DNA from: Zavarzinella sp.
GTDB lineage: Bacteria; Planctomycetota; Planctomycetia; Gemmatales; Gemmataceae
DNA: 64,000 nt
Assembly (NCBI GenBank): GCA_041399155.1
Contig: JAWKTI010000003.1
Location: forward strand, 682,001-746,000
Direction: 5' to 3'
Within the stretch, counting starts at the first letter, position 1. Each line of letters starts with the position of its first letter. The notes beneath the pieces are model-generated. The model had not been told where the DNA came from and did not search any database. It saw only the letters and a list, made by a program, of their open reading frames with translations. A program made the translations under genes and the position numbers. Shown in pieces: positions 42,856-50,887 of the stretch.

Positions 42856-44987
42856 GGTTCTACCCTGGCTATTTGTTTGCGATACAAGAACGAATCGGAA
42901 GTAAAGATCGACTCGAGCAGTGCGTTGAAACTGCCCCCACTGCGGACGTAGGCTTCATCTGCGGCCTGAAGCGTGGAAGCATCGGCCAGTGATTCATTAC
43001 GTCCCATGAAAAAGCGAAAAACATGGCGAATAAATACCTGTCGCACCCGTTCTGATTTTGCCAGACGGTGCATCATCTCGCGTGGGTCAGCAACCACCCC
43101 ATCCAGTTCCGGATCGCCACTGTCAGCAATTCGGCCAGTGGTATCTAATGCCACCTCACGGTAAACATCGCCTTTCGATTTTCCTTTGATGTCCAGATTC
43201 TTTGCGGTGGCTTCCGGATACAGCACTCGTTCCGTGGTGCGAAAACGCCCGTAGTGGTCAAATTGTTCCAGCGGAAGCCCCAGATCATCCATACGCTGGT
43301 GGCATTTCCAGCATTCTGCTGCCCGCGTTACCTGTAGGCGATCCCGAAAGGTCCGGTGGGGATCGTCGGGCACCTGGGCCACCACACCAATGGGCAGGTC
43401 TGGCACCGTCCCACCGAGCAGGCGTTCACGAATCCAGCGCCCACGACGAACAGGATCGTTATCGAAGTTGGTGCTCCAGGAAATCAGCCAGCTTGGCTGC
43501 ATCAGAATGCCGATGCGGGTATTTTCCGGCATCACGGCGGGTTGTTTTTCCGGCCATTTGTCGAATCCATAGATTCCCTCCATCGACAGCGTAAACTTGC
43601 CCGTTTTGGGATCTACCCCACCTGTTCTGGCTTCGGCACGCTGGATGACATTTCGTTTTTTGTCGTAACGAGCATTCGCAAATGTGGTTTGGGTGGTCAG
43701 CAGTTCCCGCAGCACCTCTCGATCCTGCTTCAGAATGTGGGAAATCAGTAATTCGGTATCGTTGATGTGGGCACGCGGAAAATACAACGAATCTTTGGGA
43801 TTATCTTTGAAAACATCAGCCGCCAGATCATATTCGAAGTATTCCCGAAAAAACTGCATGATGCGGCTGGAATCGGTCTTCGGATTTGCCAGCACTTTTT
43901 TGATCGCCTGAAGCATCTCGTCGTGGCTGGTCAATTGCCCTTTTTCCAGCATTGTCTGCAGGTCGCGGTCGAGCCGGTAGCCCAGGCTGAAGCTGATCGC
44001 CCGCACCATTTCCGGTGGGGTGAGTAATTTTCGCTGCCCTTGCCCACCACCCATTTCGGTGCGGAAAATCGTCTGAGAATTGAGCAGCACCGCCTGCAAC
44101 ATTGTTCGCACCGCCGTGGGTGAATCGGCCTGCCGGCGACATTTTTCGTACAGGGCCAGGTAACGTGCCACATCCTGTTCGGTGGGCTGCCAGCCAATTG
44201 CCATGCGAAACTGGGTTCGCACCGCACGCTGTAATTGCTCTGGCGTGGGCTGCGCAGTTTCAATCAGTTGCACAAACTCTTTAATCGCACGTGGGTTGGG
44301 TCGACGTTCCGGCTTGGGCAACTCACTGGACTTCGGGTCCCTTCTGGGAATGATTACCATTTCTTTCGTGGTCTGTGCGGTCACCACAGCTTCAGCATTC
44401 CGCACCAGAATTTCGGTACTGGGGATGTCAGCAGCGTAGAGATTGGCAAAATCACGGATCCCACGTTCATCGATGAGCGTAAACGGCTGACTGATCCCGG
44501 GTGCGTCTTTTGCCCAGCTTTGCACCAGATTCATGTAAGCCTGTGGGTGAATCCGCCAGATCCGTGCAGGTGTGGCGGCATCTTCGGCTGGTTTTTGCTG
44601 AAAAAGCAATTCATGAGGAATGAGATTTCCTTCATTTGGCAGGCGGCTTGGCTGCTGAGCAACCAACGCACTGATCCAGGCCACCACTTGACGCGACTGG
44701 GTCTGGTTGGGCCGTGGCTCTTTTTTGGGTGGCATCAGGCCATCTCGAATCTGATCGCGAATACCTGCCCACGTGGCAACGGGAATTTTTCCTTCGATGG
44801 CCAAACGGTCGAGGCGTACATCGCTCGCTTGTTTCATTTCCCCATGGCACTGAAAACAGTGCTGGGTCAGAAATGGTCGAACGGTTTTGTCGTAAGTGCT
44901 TTTGAAACTGTCACTTAACGGCTCTGCTGCCTGCGAAACGCACGCCCAGACCCCAAACGCAATGACAGTTGCCCAACTGTTTGACAT
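42852..44987 (-). CDS. DUF1592/DUF1588/DUF1585 cytochrome-domain protein
   Basis: The 711-residue exported protein has an N-terminal signal and a heme motif FLTQHCFQCHGEM (Cys 44 and 47), matching the planctomycete-type cytochrome c domain (YDKTVRPFLTQHCFQCHG). DUF1587/1595-type segments follow, then RAISFSLGYRLDRDLQTMLEKGQL (DUF1592), a second CWKCHQRMDDLGLPLEQFDHYG (DUF1588) and a C-terminal DUF1585 region (FRFFMGRNESLADASTLQAADEAY). It is the first gene of the DUF1592-1552-1501 operon. Electron transfer or surface respiration has been proposed for such sets but is not proven. Confidence 0.9.
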   Translation of the reverse strand: MSNSWATVIAFGVWACVSQAAEPLSDSFKSTYDKTVRPFLTQHCFQCHGEMKQASDVRLDRLAIEGKIPVATWAGIRDQIRDGLMPPKKEPRPNQTQSRQVVAWISALVAQQPSRLPNEGNLIPHELLFQQKPAEDAATPARIWRIHPQAYMNLVQSWAKDAPGISQPFTLIDERGIRDFANLYAADIPSTEILVRNAEAVVTAQTTKEMVIIPRRDPKSSELPKPERRPNPRAIKEFVQLIETAQPTPEQLQRAVRTQFRMAIGWQPTEQDVARYLALYEKCRRQADSPTAVRTMLQAVLLNSQTIFRTEMGGGQGQRKLLTPPEMVRAISFSLGYRLDRDLQTMLEKGQLTSHDEMLQAIKKVLANPKTDSSRIMQFFREYFEYDLAADVFKDNPKDSLYFPRAHINDTELLISHILKQDREVLRELLTTQTTFANARYDKKRNVIQRAEARTGGVDPKTGKFTLSMEGIYGFDKWPEKQPAVMPENTRIGILMQPSWLISWSTNFDNDPVRRGRWIRERLLGGTVPDLPIGVVAQVPDDPHRTFRDRLQVTRAAECWKCHQRMDDLGLPLEQFDHYGRFRTTERVLYPEATAKNLDIKGKSKGDVYREVALDTTGRIADSGDPELDGVVADPREMMHRLAKSERVRQVFIRHVFRFFMGRNESLADASTLQAADEAYVRSGGSFNALLESIFTSDSFLYRKQIARVEP

Positions 44988-45242
44988 TCATGCCCCCTGC
45001 CCACGCACGGACAAAGGTAAGGACGCACCGCCCCACGTTTAGGCAGGGGAAAGATGAAATATTTTTAATGATTGCTGCCAATCTTGCCGATTCTTTTCGT
45101 AACATCCTGTGCATGGTTGCGGGTAAAACCTGCCTGGTGCGTACTTCCGACCGCACATCGATGAAGAACATCACCGGGCCGGCTGCCTGGCTTCGTGTTG
45201 TACCGCAGTATTCATGTGCAGCGGATTTGTTCGGTCGTTTAT
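44988..45242. other. Gap holding the left edge of the minus-strand cassette array
   Basis: No gene is supported. An inverted repeat CCCCTGCC/GGCAGGGG (44994-45001 and 45042-45049) lies upstream of the cytochrome gene. On the minus strand, just after the cassette stop at 45243, CCGAACAAATCCGCTGCAC resembles a decayed attC left arm. This marks the distal end of the array. Confidence 0.4.
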
Positions 45243-45836
45243 TTATTGCTGCACACAAAACCGATATGTGCTCGGATCGAGCGGATGACTTGCCCACACA
45301 TTAAGGAATCCAGGATCCCATGGAAATCCCTCAATAAAATCCCCTCCCACTTCGCCAATTTGTAAGAGATGCCGATACCCCTCTTCCTCCAACCGTTTCA
45401 CGTCGTCCCGGACTTGAACACGCTCGACATAGCAGTGTCCTCCGAGCGTGCATCCCGTGATATGAATTAGTCGGCACTGATCGTCATGAGTAAGATCGCT
45501 ACCAGGGTTATGAAGTTCAAGTGCACGAGCTTCAAAAATATTCGGCGAATCCTCCGATCGGAAAGAAACTGGGTGAACCGCTACCCAGATCAACTCGCTG
45601 GGCTCAAGAATCTGATTGTTGAAAGCAATGATGTCACGAGCCGCATCATTACCAAGTCGATCGAAACGATGAAAAATGGAAAACTCGGTCTTTTCAAACT
45701 CAATCAGGGGGAAGGTGCCAAAGTATTGAGTCAGCGAATCTCGGAACTGCGCTTTGAGACCAACTGGGCACGGACCGCCGATTCGACAGCCAGATACCGC
45801 ATCTGTCGGAAGGAAACGAAGCGGGACCATATCCAT
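45243..45836 (-). CDS. Cassette ORF (minus array, last), hypothetical protein
   Basis: 197 residues from ATG 45836, or 195 from the ATG at 45830. It starts within about 12 bases of the right end of element E. Segments: PCPVGLKAQFRDSLTQYFGTFPLIEFEKTEF, ARDIIAFNNQILEPSELIWVAVHPVSF, IHITGCTLGGHCYVERVQVRDDVKRL, QIGEVGGDFIEGFPWDPGFLNVW. The pattern of charged strands and aromatic ends could fit an immunity-type small protein, but no family is recognised. Confidence 0.68.
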   Translation of the reverse strand: MDMVPLRFLPTDAVSGCRIGGPCPVGLKAQFRDSLTQYFGTFPLIEFEKTEFSIFHRFDRLGNDAARDIIAFNNQILEPSELIWVAVHPVSFRSEDSPNIFEARALELHNPGSDLTHDDQCRLIHITGCTLGGHCYVERVQVRDDVKRLEEEGYRHLLQIGEVGGDFIEGFPWDPGFLNVWASHPLDPSTYRFCVQQ

Positions 45837-45847
45837 ATCAGACAGCC

Positions 45848-46046
45848 CCTACTGGGTCCGCGATTGAGCAGAGTCGCGGAGTGGATACGAAGCGATTTCT
45901 GCTCCAATCGCTCACTTAGGCCGCCTGCGGCCGTCACTTTTACTATATACTCAATCCCGGACCCCGTGAAGCCGGCCGCAGGGAACGTGATGTCTCGAAA
46001 AACCGTCATAACGGCCCGGTCAAGTGCAAAGCGTGGTTAGTGGTTA
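45848..46046 (-). other. attC left half plus element E (minus strand)
   Basis: Read on the minus strand: CTAACCAC at the upstream ORF's stop (46046 down), TTGCACTTGACCGGG left arm, and CTGCGGCCGGCTTCAC right part; then element E with GGGTCCGGGATTGAGTATATAG, GTGACGGCCGCAGGCGGCC, the GCGATTGGAGCAG/CTGCTCAATCGC hairpin and CGGACCCAGTAGGGG at the end (45848-45860). It has the same composition and order as the site at 30477-30681, but inverted. Confidence 0.7.
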
Positions 46047-46418
46047 GCTGCTCCCTCGCGATTCCTCGGCAATGACGCGAAGGATGGCTGCACTCTCCAT
46101 GAAGAACTCACGTTCCGCGCCTTGTTTTTGTTGTGCTGTATTGTCACCCTCAAGGACGCAAATCTGCAGCAACTCATGCGTTTCACCATCAAGCGCGACT
46201 TTGCCCGTCGCAGCGTACTCGGCGATAAACCGCTCGGAAATCGAGTCCGGTACATACGGCATTCCCTTTGGAATAGGCCGTTCAAGAAATGCCTTTGCGC
46301 GCTGTTGTAGGTTCATGGCCAAATTCTTTTGCTCTGGTTTCTGTGAGGGAGTGGAGGGCGGCGGTTGATTGCCGCTGCAACCAGCAGACGGCGTGCTTAA
46401 CAGCGTGACTAAAAACAA
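46044..46418 (-). CDS. Cassette ORF (minus array), putative lipoprotein
   Basis: 124 residues from TTG 46418. The start FLVTLLSTPSAGCSGNQPPPSTP looks like a lipoprotein signal with SAGC lipobox. The open frame upstream adds KGVARDRL, which would supply the missing positive charges, but no better start codon is visible. The mature part is helical (NLQQRAKAFLERPIPKGMPYVPDSISERFIAEYAATGKV, AEREFFMESAAILRVIAEES). No family is recognised. The TAA stop is part of the CTAAC core of the next site. Confidence 0.65.
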   Translation of the reverse strand: MFLVTLLSTPSAGCSGNQPPPSTPSQKPEQKNLAMNLQQRAKAFLERPIPKGMPYVPDSISERFIAEYAATGKVALDGETHELLQICVLEGDNTAQQKQGAEREFFMESAAILRVIAEESRGSS

Positions 46419-46431
46419 CCGATCGCGGGCG

Positions 46432-46569
46432 ACACCCTTACTATATGCTCAATCACAGACCCCGTTAAGCCGGCCGCAGGCCGCGTGGTTTGGTGACTTC
46501 GATATCATTTGCCACGGCTCTGGTGCAATGTGTGGTTCGCCGCTACGTGGTATCATCTGGCAACGATTA
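46432..46569 (-). other. attC-like site with only the outer arm of element E (minus strand)
   Basis: On the minus strand, from the upstream stop: TAATCGTTGCCAG, GCGAACCACACATTGCACCAG (left arm-like), then GCGGCCTGCGGCCGGCTTAACG and GGGTCTGTGATTGAGCATATAG. The GCGATTGGAGCAG hairpin of other E copies is absent, so this may show the state before, or after loss of, the inner hairpin. Confidence 0.5.
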
Positions 46570-46890
46570 CTCAATCTCGTTGATCGCGTTCGCAAATGCC
46601 ACAACGTCCTTTTGAAACTGACCTTGAAACTTGCCAAAGTACAAGTGCGGTATCTCTGGGTGACCTACAACATCACATACAATACTCTCATCGATTGATT
46701 CGTGGAGGAAGTCACCATACGCACCATAAAAGCCTTCTGTAAATTCGAGGGTTAAAGTTGAGTCTCCGTTTGGGCGTGCAATTTTCCAATTCAATGAAGA
46801 CTCGGTATTGGATATTTTGGTTTCCGTGATGATCTTCCAATGTCGGCGTTCAAGTTGAGTTCGCAATTCTGCGATGTGTGAAAGGCTCAT
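46567..46890 (-). CDS. Cassette ORF (minus array), small acidic hypothetical protein
   Basis: 107 residues from ATG 46890. It is a compact alpha-beta-alpha pattern: SLSHIAELRTQLERRHWKII, TESSLNWKIARPNGDSTLTLEFTEG, VVGHPEIPHLYFGKFQGQFQKDVVAFANAINEIE. No signal or membrane helix. The start lies about 45 bases inside the end of element E. No family is recognised; size and fold pattern recall small immunity-like proteins. Confidence 0.68.
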   Translation of the reverse strand: MSLSHIAELRTQLERRHWKIITETKISNTESSLNWKIARPNGDSTLTLEFTEGFYGAYGDFLHESIDESIVCDVVGHPEIPHLYFGKFQGQFQKDVVAFANAINEIE

Positions 46891-46934
46891 AGCGTCTGAG
46901 ATCTCACGCCGAGGCGGTCTTCAATAACCTTGCC

Positions 46935-47056
46935 GCCGAACGGGTCCGCGATTGAGCAGAGTCGCGGAATGGATAAGAAGCGATTCCTGCTCCCATCGCT
47001 TGTTAGGCCGCCTGCGGCGGTCACCTTTACTATACGCTCAATCGCAGATACGGTTA
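46935..47056 (-). other. Element E with a complete inner attC (minus strand)
   Basis: On the minus strand: GGCTAACCG at the upstream stop, CTGCGATTGAGCGTATAG, GGTGACCGCCGCAGGC, GGCCTAACAAGCGATGGGAGCAG, then CTGCTCAATCGCGGACCC and CGTTCGGC at 46942-46935. GCGATTGAGC (outer) and GCTCAATCGC form a perfect 10-bp stem, while the inner GCCTAAC...GTTCGGC forms a second possible attC. The two share the right arm. Confidence 0.75.
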
Positions 47057-47416
47057 GCCGGCGGGATGCCGACATTTCGAGCATTTGATACCCTCAATGA
47101 GAGTAAGAGCCTTGTCGAGGTTAGCCGAAATCTCATCGACGAGCGCATCGACCTCCACACCAGTGAAGACTTGGTTGACTTCGTCGAGCGTGACCCCCGC
47201 GGCGCTTGCACCGTTGGAACCATAATTGACTTTGAGCGCCGCCAACTGGGATCGAACTAGCCGCACATCCGCTGGGTCGGGCTCCCCTCGGTAGAGCAAC
47301 AAGAAGGACGCGATGTGGATCGGACTGAAGTCGTAGGCATCGATCCCGCAGCACTCGGCAACGCAGATGGTCTGACATCGGGCAAAGAGACCAGATAGTG
47401 GATGCTCGAGTTTCAT
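47054..47416 (-). CDS. Cassette ORF (minus array), DUF6331-like protein
   Basis: Starts at ATG 47416, shortly after the CGTTAGCC core (47430-47423), giving 120 residues; the open frame to 47491 translates element E. The N-terminal half LSGLFARCQTICVAECCGIDAYDFSPIHIASFL, with its Cys-rich CVAECCGIDAYDFSP block, matches my memory of the DUF6331 family. The C-terminal half is helical and acidic with GVTLDEVNQVFTGVEVDALVDEISANLDKAL. The last residues contain a lone CSKC pair. Function is unknown. The stop overlaps the GGCTAACC core of the next site. Confidence 0.7.
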   Translation of the reverse strand: MKLEHPLSGLFARCQTICVAECCGIDAYDFSPIHIASFLLLYRGEPDPADVRLVRSQLAALKVNYGSNGASAAGVTLDEVNQVFTGVEVDALVDEISANLDKALTLIEGIKCSKCRHPAG

Positions 47417-47422
47417 GAATCC

Positions 47423-47550
47423 GGCTAACGGGTCCGCGATTGAGCAGAGTCGCGGAATGGATACGAAGCGATTTCTGTCCCAATCGCTCACTCAGGCCGC
47501 TTGCGACCATCACCCTTAATATATTAAATGCTGAATTGTGGACCCGTGAT
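47423..47550 (-). other. Element E with attC-like core (minus strand, array start)
   Basis: On the minus strand: ATCACGGGTCCACAATTCAGC (outer arm, decayed), GTGATGGTCGCAAGCGGCC, GCCTGAGTGAGCGATTGGG, ACTCTGCTCAATCGCGGACCC and CGTTAGCC (47430-47423). The left core is GCCTGAG. It precedes the first ORF of the minus array. Confidence 0.7.
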
Positions 47551-47785
47551 ACACCGGGTAGAAGTCAGTGACAGTGACTTCAAATTCGACTTGGCTGGAA
47601 ACTTTGGTACATTTTGTTGTTAGCTTCAATCAAATTGGCTGGCGACGGCGTACAACTTAAACAGGCCAGCGGCGTCAATAATTTAAACACTAAACCCAAT
47701 TTCATATGAAAATCGGTGTTTTAACGTCTATCAAGCGAACCGCGGCTGATGTTGCACTGATAAATTCGTTGGCAGAGGTGAGAAG
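47551..47785. other. Gap between the minus array and a plus-strand gene
   Basis: No gene is supported. It contains GTTAGCTTC (about 47620) and a GCTGGC/GCCAGC inverted repeat that could be an eroded attC, but this cannot be sustained. The last 20 bases hold the ribosome site of the next gene. Confidence 0.3.
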
Positions 47786-48268
47786 ATGGCGACCGTAGAG
47801 GAAGACAGGCAGGTGCTTGGGATGGCTGGGTCTTGGCGAGCGACTCCTGAAGACTATTCGAGCCTCCGCGTCCTCTGGCTAAACGAAGACGGGTCTGGGG
47901 AACTTGTTTACGGATATGGGCAGACGATTTATGCGTGCATCCGTTGCTGTTGGGATGTTGCCAGCCCCGGTCGGCTTCGTCTCAACTATCTGGAGTCGCC
48001 ACCGTACCAGCGTTTCCAAGGGTACACCCCGACGGCAGGAGCCTCTGTTCGTGAGCTGGGGTACACCCTGATCAAGGGCGAGGTTTCTGGCGTGGAGAGC
48101 GTGGTCTGCCAACCATACCGATACCAGTGGACGATGAAGCTGTCGGAGCCACCGTGGCCGCCAGAGTTGCTGTTTCCGTACGATGTCCCGCAGGTGTTTG
48201 TGGGGCACAGCATGGCGGCTGATGACTCAAAGAACGAACCAGGTGATGCACCAGAAAGCCGGATATGA
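47786..48268 (+). CDS. Hypothetical beta-rich protein
   Basis: The 160-residue ORF has a good ribosome site (GAGGTGAGAAG directly before ATG 47786). Alternating strands WRATPEDYSSLRVLWLNEDGSGELVYGYG, CWDVASPGRLRLNYLESP, YTLIKGEVSGVESVVCQPYRYQWTMKLSEPP suggest a lipocalin-like or beta-barrel protein, soluble and without a signal. No family is recognised. It sits just outside the minus-strand array in the opposite direction, so it may be native or an older acquisition. Confidence 0.65.
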   Translation: MATVEEDRQVLGMAGSWRATPEDYSSLRVLWLNEDGSGELVYGYGQTIYACIRCCWDVASPGRLRLNYLESPPYQRFQGYTPTAGASVRELGYTLIKGEVSGVESVVCQPYRYQWTMKLSEPPWPPELLFPYDVPQVFVGHSMAADDSKNEPGDAPESRI

Positions 48269-48418
48269 TTCGTTTCTGAAGTTCATTGCTGGGAGTGCCA
48301 CGCTGATAAGTCCATTTGAGACATCAGTCTGAAGGCAGCTTCAAGCCATGCAAGAAATTAGTTGGGCCGGCCCCACTGGGAGTAGTAAACCCGTAGTCTG
48401 CATTGTTATTAATGGAGT

Positions 48419-48949
48419 TTATTCGCCATAATAGTTATCCAGCACATTTGCAGAGTTCAATGGGGGATACAGTTGGGCGAATGGTTCATCTGGGAAGAGG
48501 TTTCTGCTCACTACCAACCGTGGCACCACTCCCCAACGTGTGATGCCGCACTCCTGGGCAAAGTAGCTGTTCCAGTATGGGCCCAGAAACTCCGGCGTTT
48601 TTCGTTGTTCATATTTTGCCACCCGCCAGGGCCAGATCAGCAGTGCTGGAAAAGAGATTCCGGTGCCCAGACAGAAGCTGCATAACATGGTCTGATCAGA
48701 TTTTAGCAGATGCATCAGGATAAATCCTACTGCTGCGATCAGGCCAATCAGAAGAAATAATCGATGCAGATAGCGGAAGCGGGAATAATCGATGTCGGAA
48801 CCAATTCGACAGCATTTATCGCAGCAGTTGCAGCGATAGTTGATCCAGTTATTACGGGAAACGAATTTCATCTGTGGGGCACCAACCACCCGAAATGTGG
48901 CTGGTGAAACAGATTCTGTTGTTCCACAAATAATGCAATGTGCAGCCAT
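48419..48949 (-). CDS. Membrane protein with N-terminal zinc-ribbon-like Cys pairs
   Basis: 176 residues. It starts with CIICGTTESVSP and continues to CNCCDKCC, giving several Cys pairs that could bind zinc. Two hydrophobic helices follow (LHRLFLLIGLIAAVGFILMHLL and MLCSFCLGTGISFPALLIWPW). The C-terminal 70 residues are polar with WNSYFAQECGITRWGVVPRLVVSRNLFP. It lies nine bases downstream of the NHL gene on the same strand and is probably co-transcribed. No family is recognised. Confidence 0.7.
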   Translation of the reverse strand: MAAHCIICGTTESVSPATFRVVGAPQMKFVSRNNWINYRCNCCDKCCRIGSDIDYSRFRYLHRLFLLIGLIAAVGFILMHLLKSDQTMLCSFCLGTGISFPALLIWPWRVAKYEQRKTPEFLGPYWNSYFAQECGITRWGVVPRLVVSRNLFPDEPFAQLYPPLNSANVLDNYYGE

Positions 48950-48958
48950 GACCTGAAC

Positions 48959-49972
48959 TTATTCTGGCACAGGGCCTCGCAGCACGCGGTTGTTCGTGCT
49001 GTCGGCAATGTAAAGCAGGCCATCCGGCCCAACACTGACTCCGTGGGGCTGATTCAGTTCTACTTCTTTCCAGGAGGGGCCCACTTTTGTCCCTTTCTTG
49101 CCTGTGCCAGCGATCCGCTGGATGGTGCCATCTTTCACCACCACTCGGCGAATGATGTGGTTTTCGGTATCGGCAATCAGAATGTTGCCGCTGGCTTCCA
49201 CCCACAGAAACTTGGGGCCATCCATGGAAGCCTGTAGTGCTGGCCCACCATCACCCGTGCCTGCTTTCTTGCCATTACCCGCCACGGTGCGGATCTTGCC
49301 GTTTTCCACCACCCGCAGACAGTGCCCCCCACGTTCCAGAATCCAGATGTTGCCTTTGGCATCAACCGTCACCGCCCGTGGGTCCATCAACGGTGCTTTG
49401 GTGGCTTCTGTCCCGTCGGCAGGAACCCCACGCTGACCATTCCCCACCACTGTAGTGACCGTTTTCTTCACCAGATCGAGGGCGCGAATCCGGCGGTTGC
49501 CCAGATCGGCCAGATAGAGCGTGTTTTTGTCGGCACTTAAGGCCACGTGGTACGCCTGATTAAATTTCGCCTCTGCGAACGACCCACCATCACCCGCAAA
49601 GCCTTTTTCAGAACCCGCCAGGGTGGCCACGGTCTTCTTCGAGGTATCAATCACGCGAATGGTGTGATTCATGGTGTCCGCAACATACAGCAGGCCGTTG
49701 TTTCCCACCACCACATTGTGGGGCTGGTTGAACAATGCTTCTGCTGCTGGTCCATCGGTGGTTCCCACCTTCGGGCTGCCTGCAATCGTAGTGACCTTCC
49801 CATCGGGGGTAATCGCCAGAATGCGATGGCCTTTGTATTCTGCAATCACCATTACTTTGTCCTGATAATCCATCCCGAATGGAGCCATCAGGCCTTTCGC
49901 CCACACTTCAATTTCTGCCGATTGAGCAGATACCGTCCACAATCCTGCCAGAAGTACCAAGAGTCTGTTCAT
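48959..49972 (-). CDS. Exported NHL-repeat beta-propeller protein
   Basis: The 337-residue protein has a signal peptide (MNRLLVLLAGLWTVSAQSA) followed by about six NHL-type blades, each with a pattern such as FNQPHNVVVGNNGLLYVADTMNHTIRVID, MDPRAVTVDAKGNIWILERGGHCLRVV and LNQPHGVSVGPDGLLYIADSTNNRVL, interleaved with TTIAGSPKVGTTDGPA-type linkers. It is a secreted or periplasmic propeller, probably a binding scaffold. Such proteins are very common in planctomycetes; no enzyme motif is evident. Confidence 0.88.
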   Translation of the reverse strand: MNRLLVLLAGLWTVSAQSAEIEVWAKGLMAPFGMDYQDKVMVIAEYKGHRILAITPDGKVTTIAGSPKVGTTDGPAAEALFNQPHNVVVGNNGLLYVADTMNHTIRVIDTSKKTVATLAGSEKGFAGDGGSFAEAKFNQAYHVALSADKNTLYLADLGNRRIRALDLVKKTVTTVVGNGQRGVPADGTEATKAPLMDPRAVTVDAKGNIWILERGGHCLRVVENGKIRTVAGNGKKAGTGDGGPALQASMDGPKFLWVEASGNILIADTENHIIRRVVVKDGTIQRIAGTGKKGTKVGPSWKEVELNQPHGVSVGPDGLLYIADSTNNRVLRGPVPE

Positions 49973-50018
49973 CGTTGTTTCTCCGGAAGAGGTTTACCAG
50001 CCTACCTGGAAATCGTAT

Positions 50019-50843
50019 TCAGCAATTACTGAACAGGCCGTTCATGTTGTGCAGTCGATCGTTGATAATCTGCACATAGTTTTCGGAAAGCTCCATTCCA
50101 AGGTAGTCCCGTTGATGTTTTTTCGCCGCACAGAGCGTGGTGCCACTGCCCGCAAACGGATCGAGTACCAGGTCGCCGGGGTTACTGGAAACCTGCACAA
50201 TCCGCTCGAGCAAGGCGATCGGCATCTGGCATGGGTGGCTGGAACGCTCTTTAAACGTGCCACAGACCCGTGGGACATACCACGTGTCGCTCTCTGGGGC
50301 AAAAAACCGCTCATCTTCCTGTGGTCGCAGCACCCAGGTATCATCAGGTAGTTTGCCAGTGGAATTGGCCCGCTTGTCGTTGTAGGTGGTCTGGCGGGCA
50401 GAGGGCACCCGCACCGCATCTGGATTAAAGGTAAACTTTTTGGGATTTTTGACGTAATACAGAATGTGGGCGTGGCTGCGATTAAACTTCAGTTTACAAT
50501 TGACGCCAAACGTGTAATGCCAGACAATCCAGTTCCGCATGGAAAGCTGTAACTGATCGAGGCGAATTTTGAATTCTGCTACAAATTCATCGCCAATGGC
50601 CAGATAAAACGACCCATTAGGGGATAAAACCCGCACCAATTCCGCCAACCACTGCTCGCACCACTGCAGGTAATCTGCCTTGGTGCGTTGATCGTCGTAA
50701 GTATCGTATTCGTAACCAATATTGAACGGTGGGTCGGTCACAATCAGGTCCACCGATCCCGCAGGCAGGTGCTGCAGGTGGGTCAGACAATCCCCAATCA
50801 GAATCTGGTTACGCGGAAGATCAGCGGTGGGTGTTTTTTTCAT
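50019..50843 (-). CDS. DNA methyltransferase (beta-class, DPPF)
   Basis: The 274-residue enzyme carries motif IV TDPPFNIGY (DPPF at 37-40) near the N-terminus and motif I LDPFAGSGTT (228-236) near the C-terminus, the order of beta-class N6-adenine/N4-cytosine methyltransferases (IV, target domain, then X-I). SHPCQMPIALLERIV and YLGMELSENYVQIINDRL are the conserved flanking parts. No restriction enzyme gene is adjacent, so it is probably an orphan or regulatory methylase. The recognition sequence cannot be read from the gene. Confidence 0.9.
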   Translation of the reverse strand: MKKTPTADLPRNQILIGDCLTHLQHLPAGSVDLIVTDPPFNIGYEYDTYDDQRTKADYLQWCEQWLAELVRVLSPNGSFYLAIGDEFVAEFKIRLDQLQLSMRNWIVWHYTFGVNCKLKFNRSHAHILYYVKNPKKFTFNPDAVRVPSARQTTYNDKRANSTGKLPDDTWVLRPQEDERFFAPESDTWYVPRVCGTFKERSSHPCQMPIALLERIVQVSSNPGDLVLDPFAGSGTTLCAAKKHQRDYLGMELSENYVQIINDRLHNMNGLFSNC

Positions 50844-50887
50844 CTTTGTTTTATTTTTTCTGTCGCAGTTATCTTAATGAGCCATCG

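Noticed and set aside
44911..45297. A 128-residue minus-strand open frame upstream of the cytochrome gene
   Set aside because: It overlaps the start of the DUF1592 gene and the end of the cassette ORF in another frame, has no ribosome site and no family pattern.
46887..47084. Short minus-strand open frame between two cassettes
   Set aside because: It is only the translation of element E/attC; the same residues recur at other copies.
47551..47785. Possible further attC remnant beside the minus array
   Set aside because: Only a GTTAGC string and a 6-bp inverted repeat are present; too weak to call.
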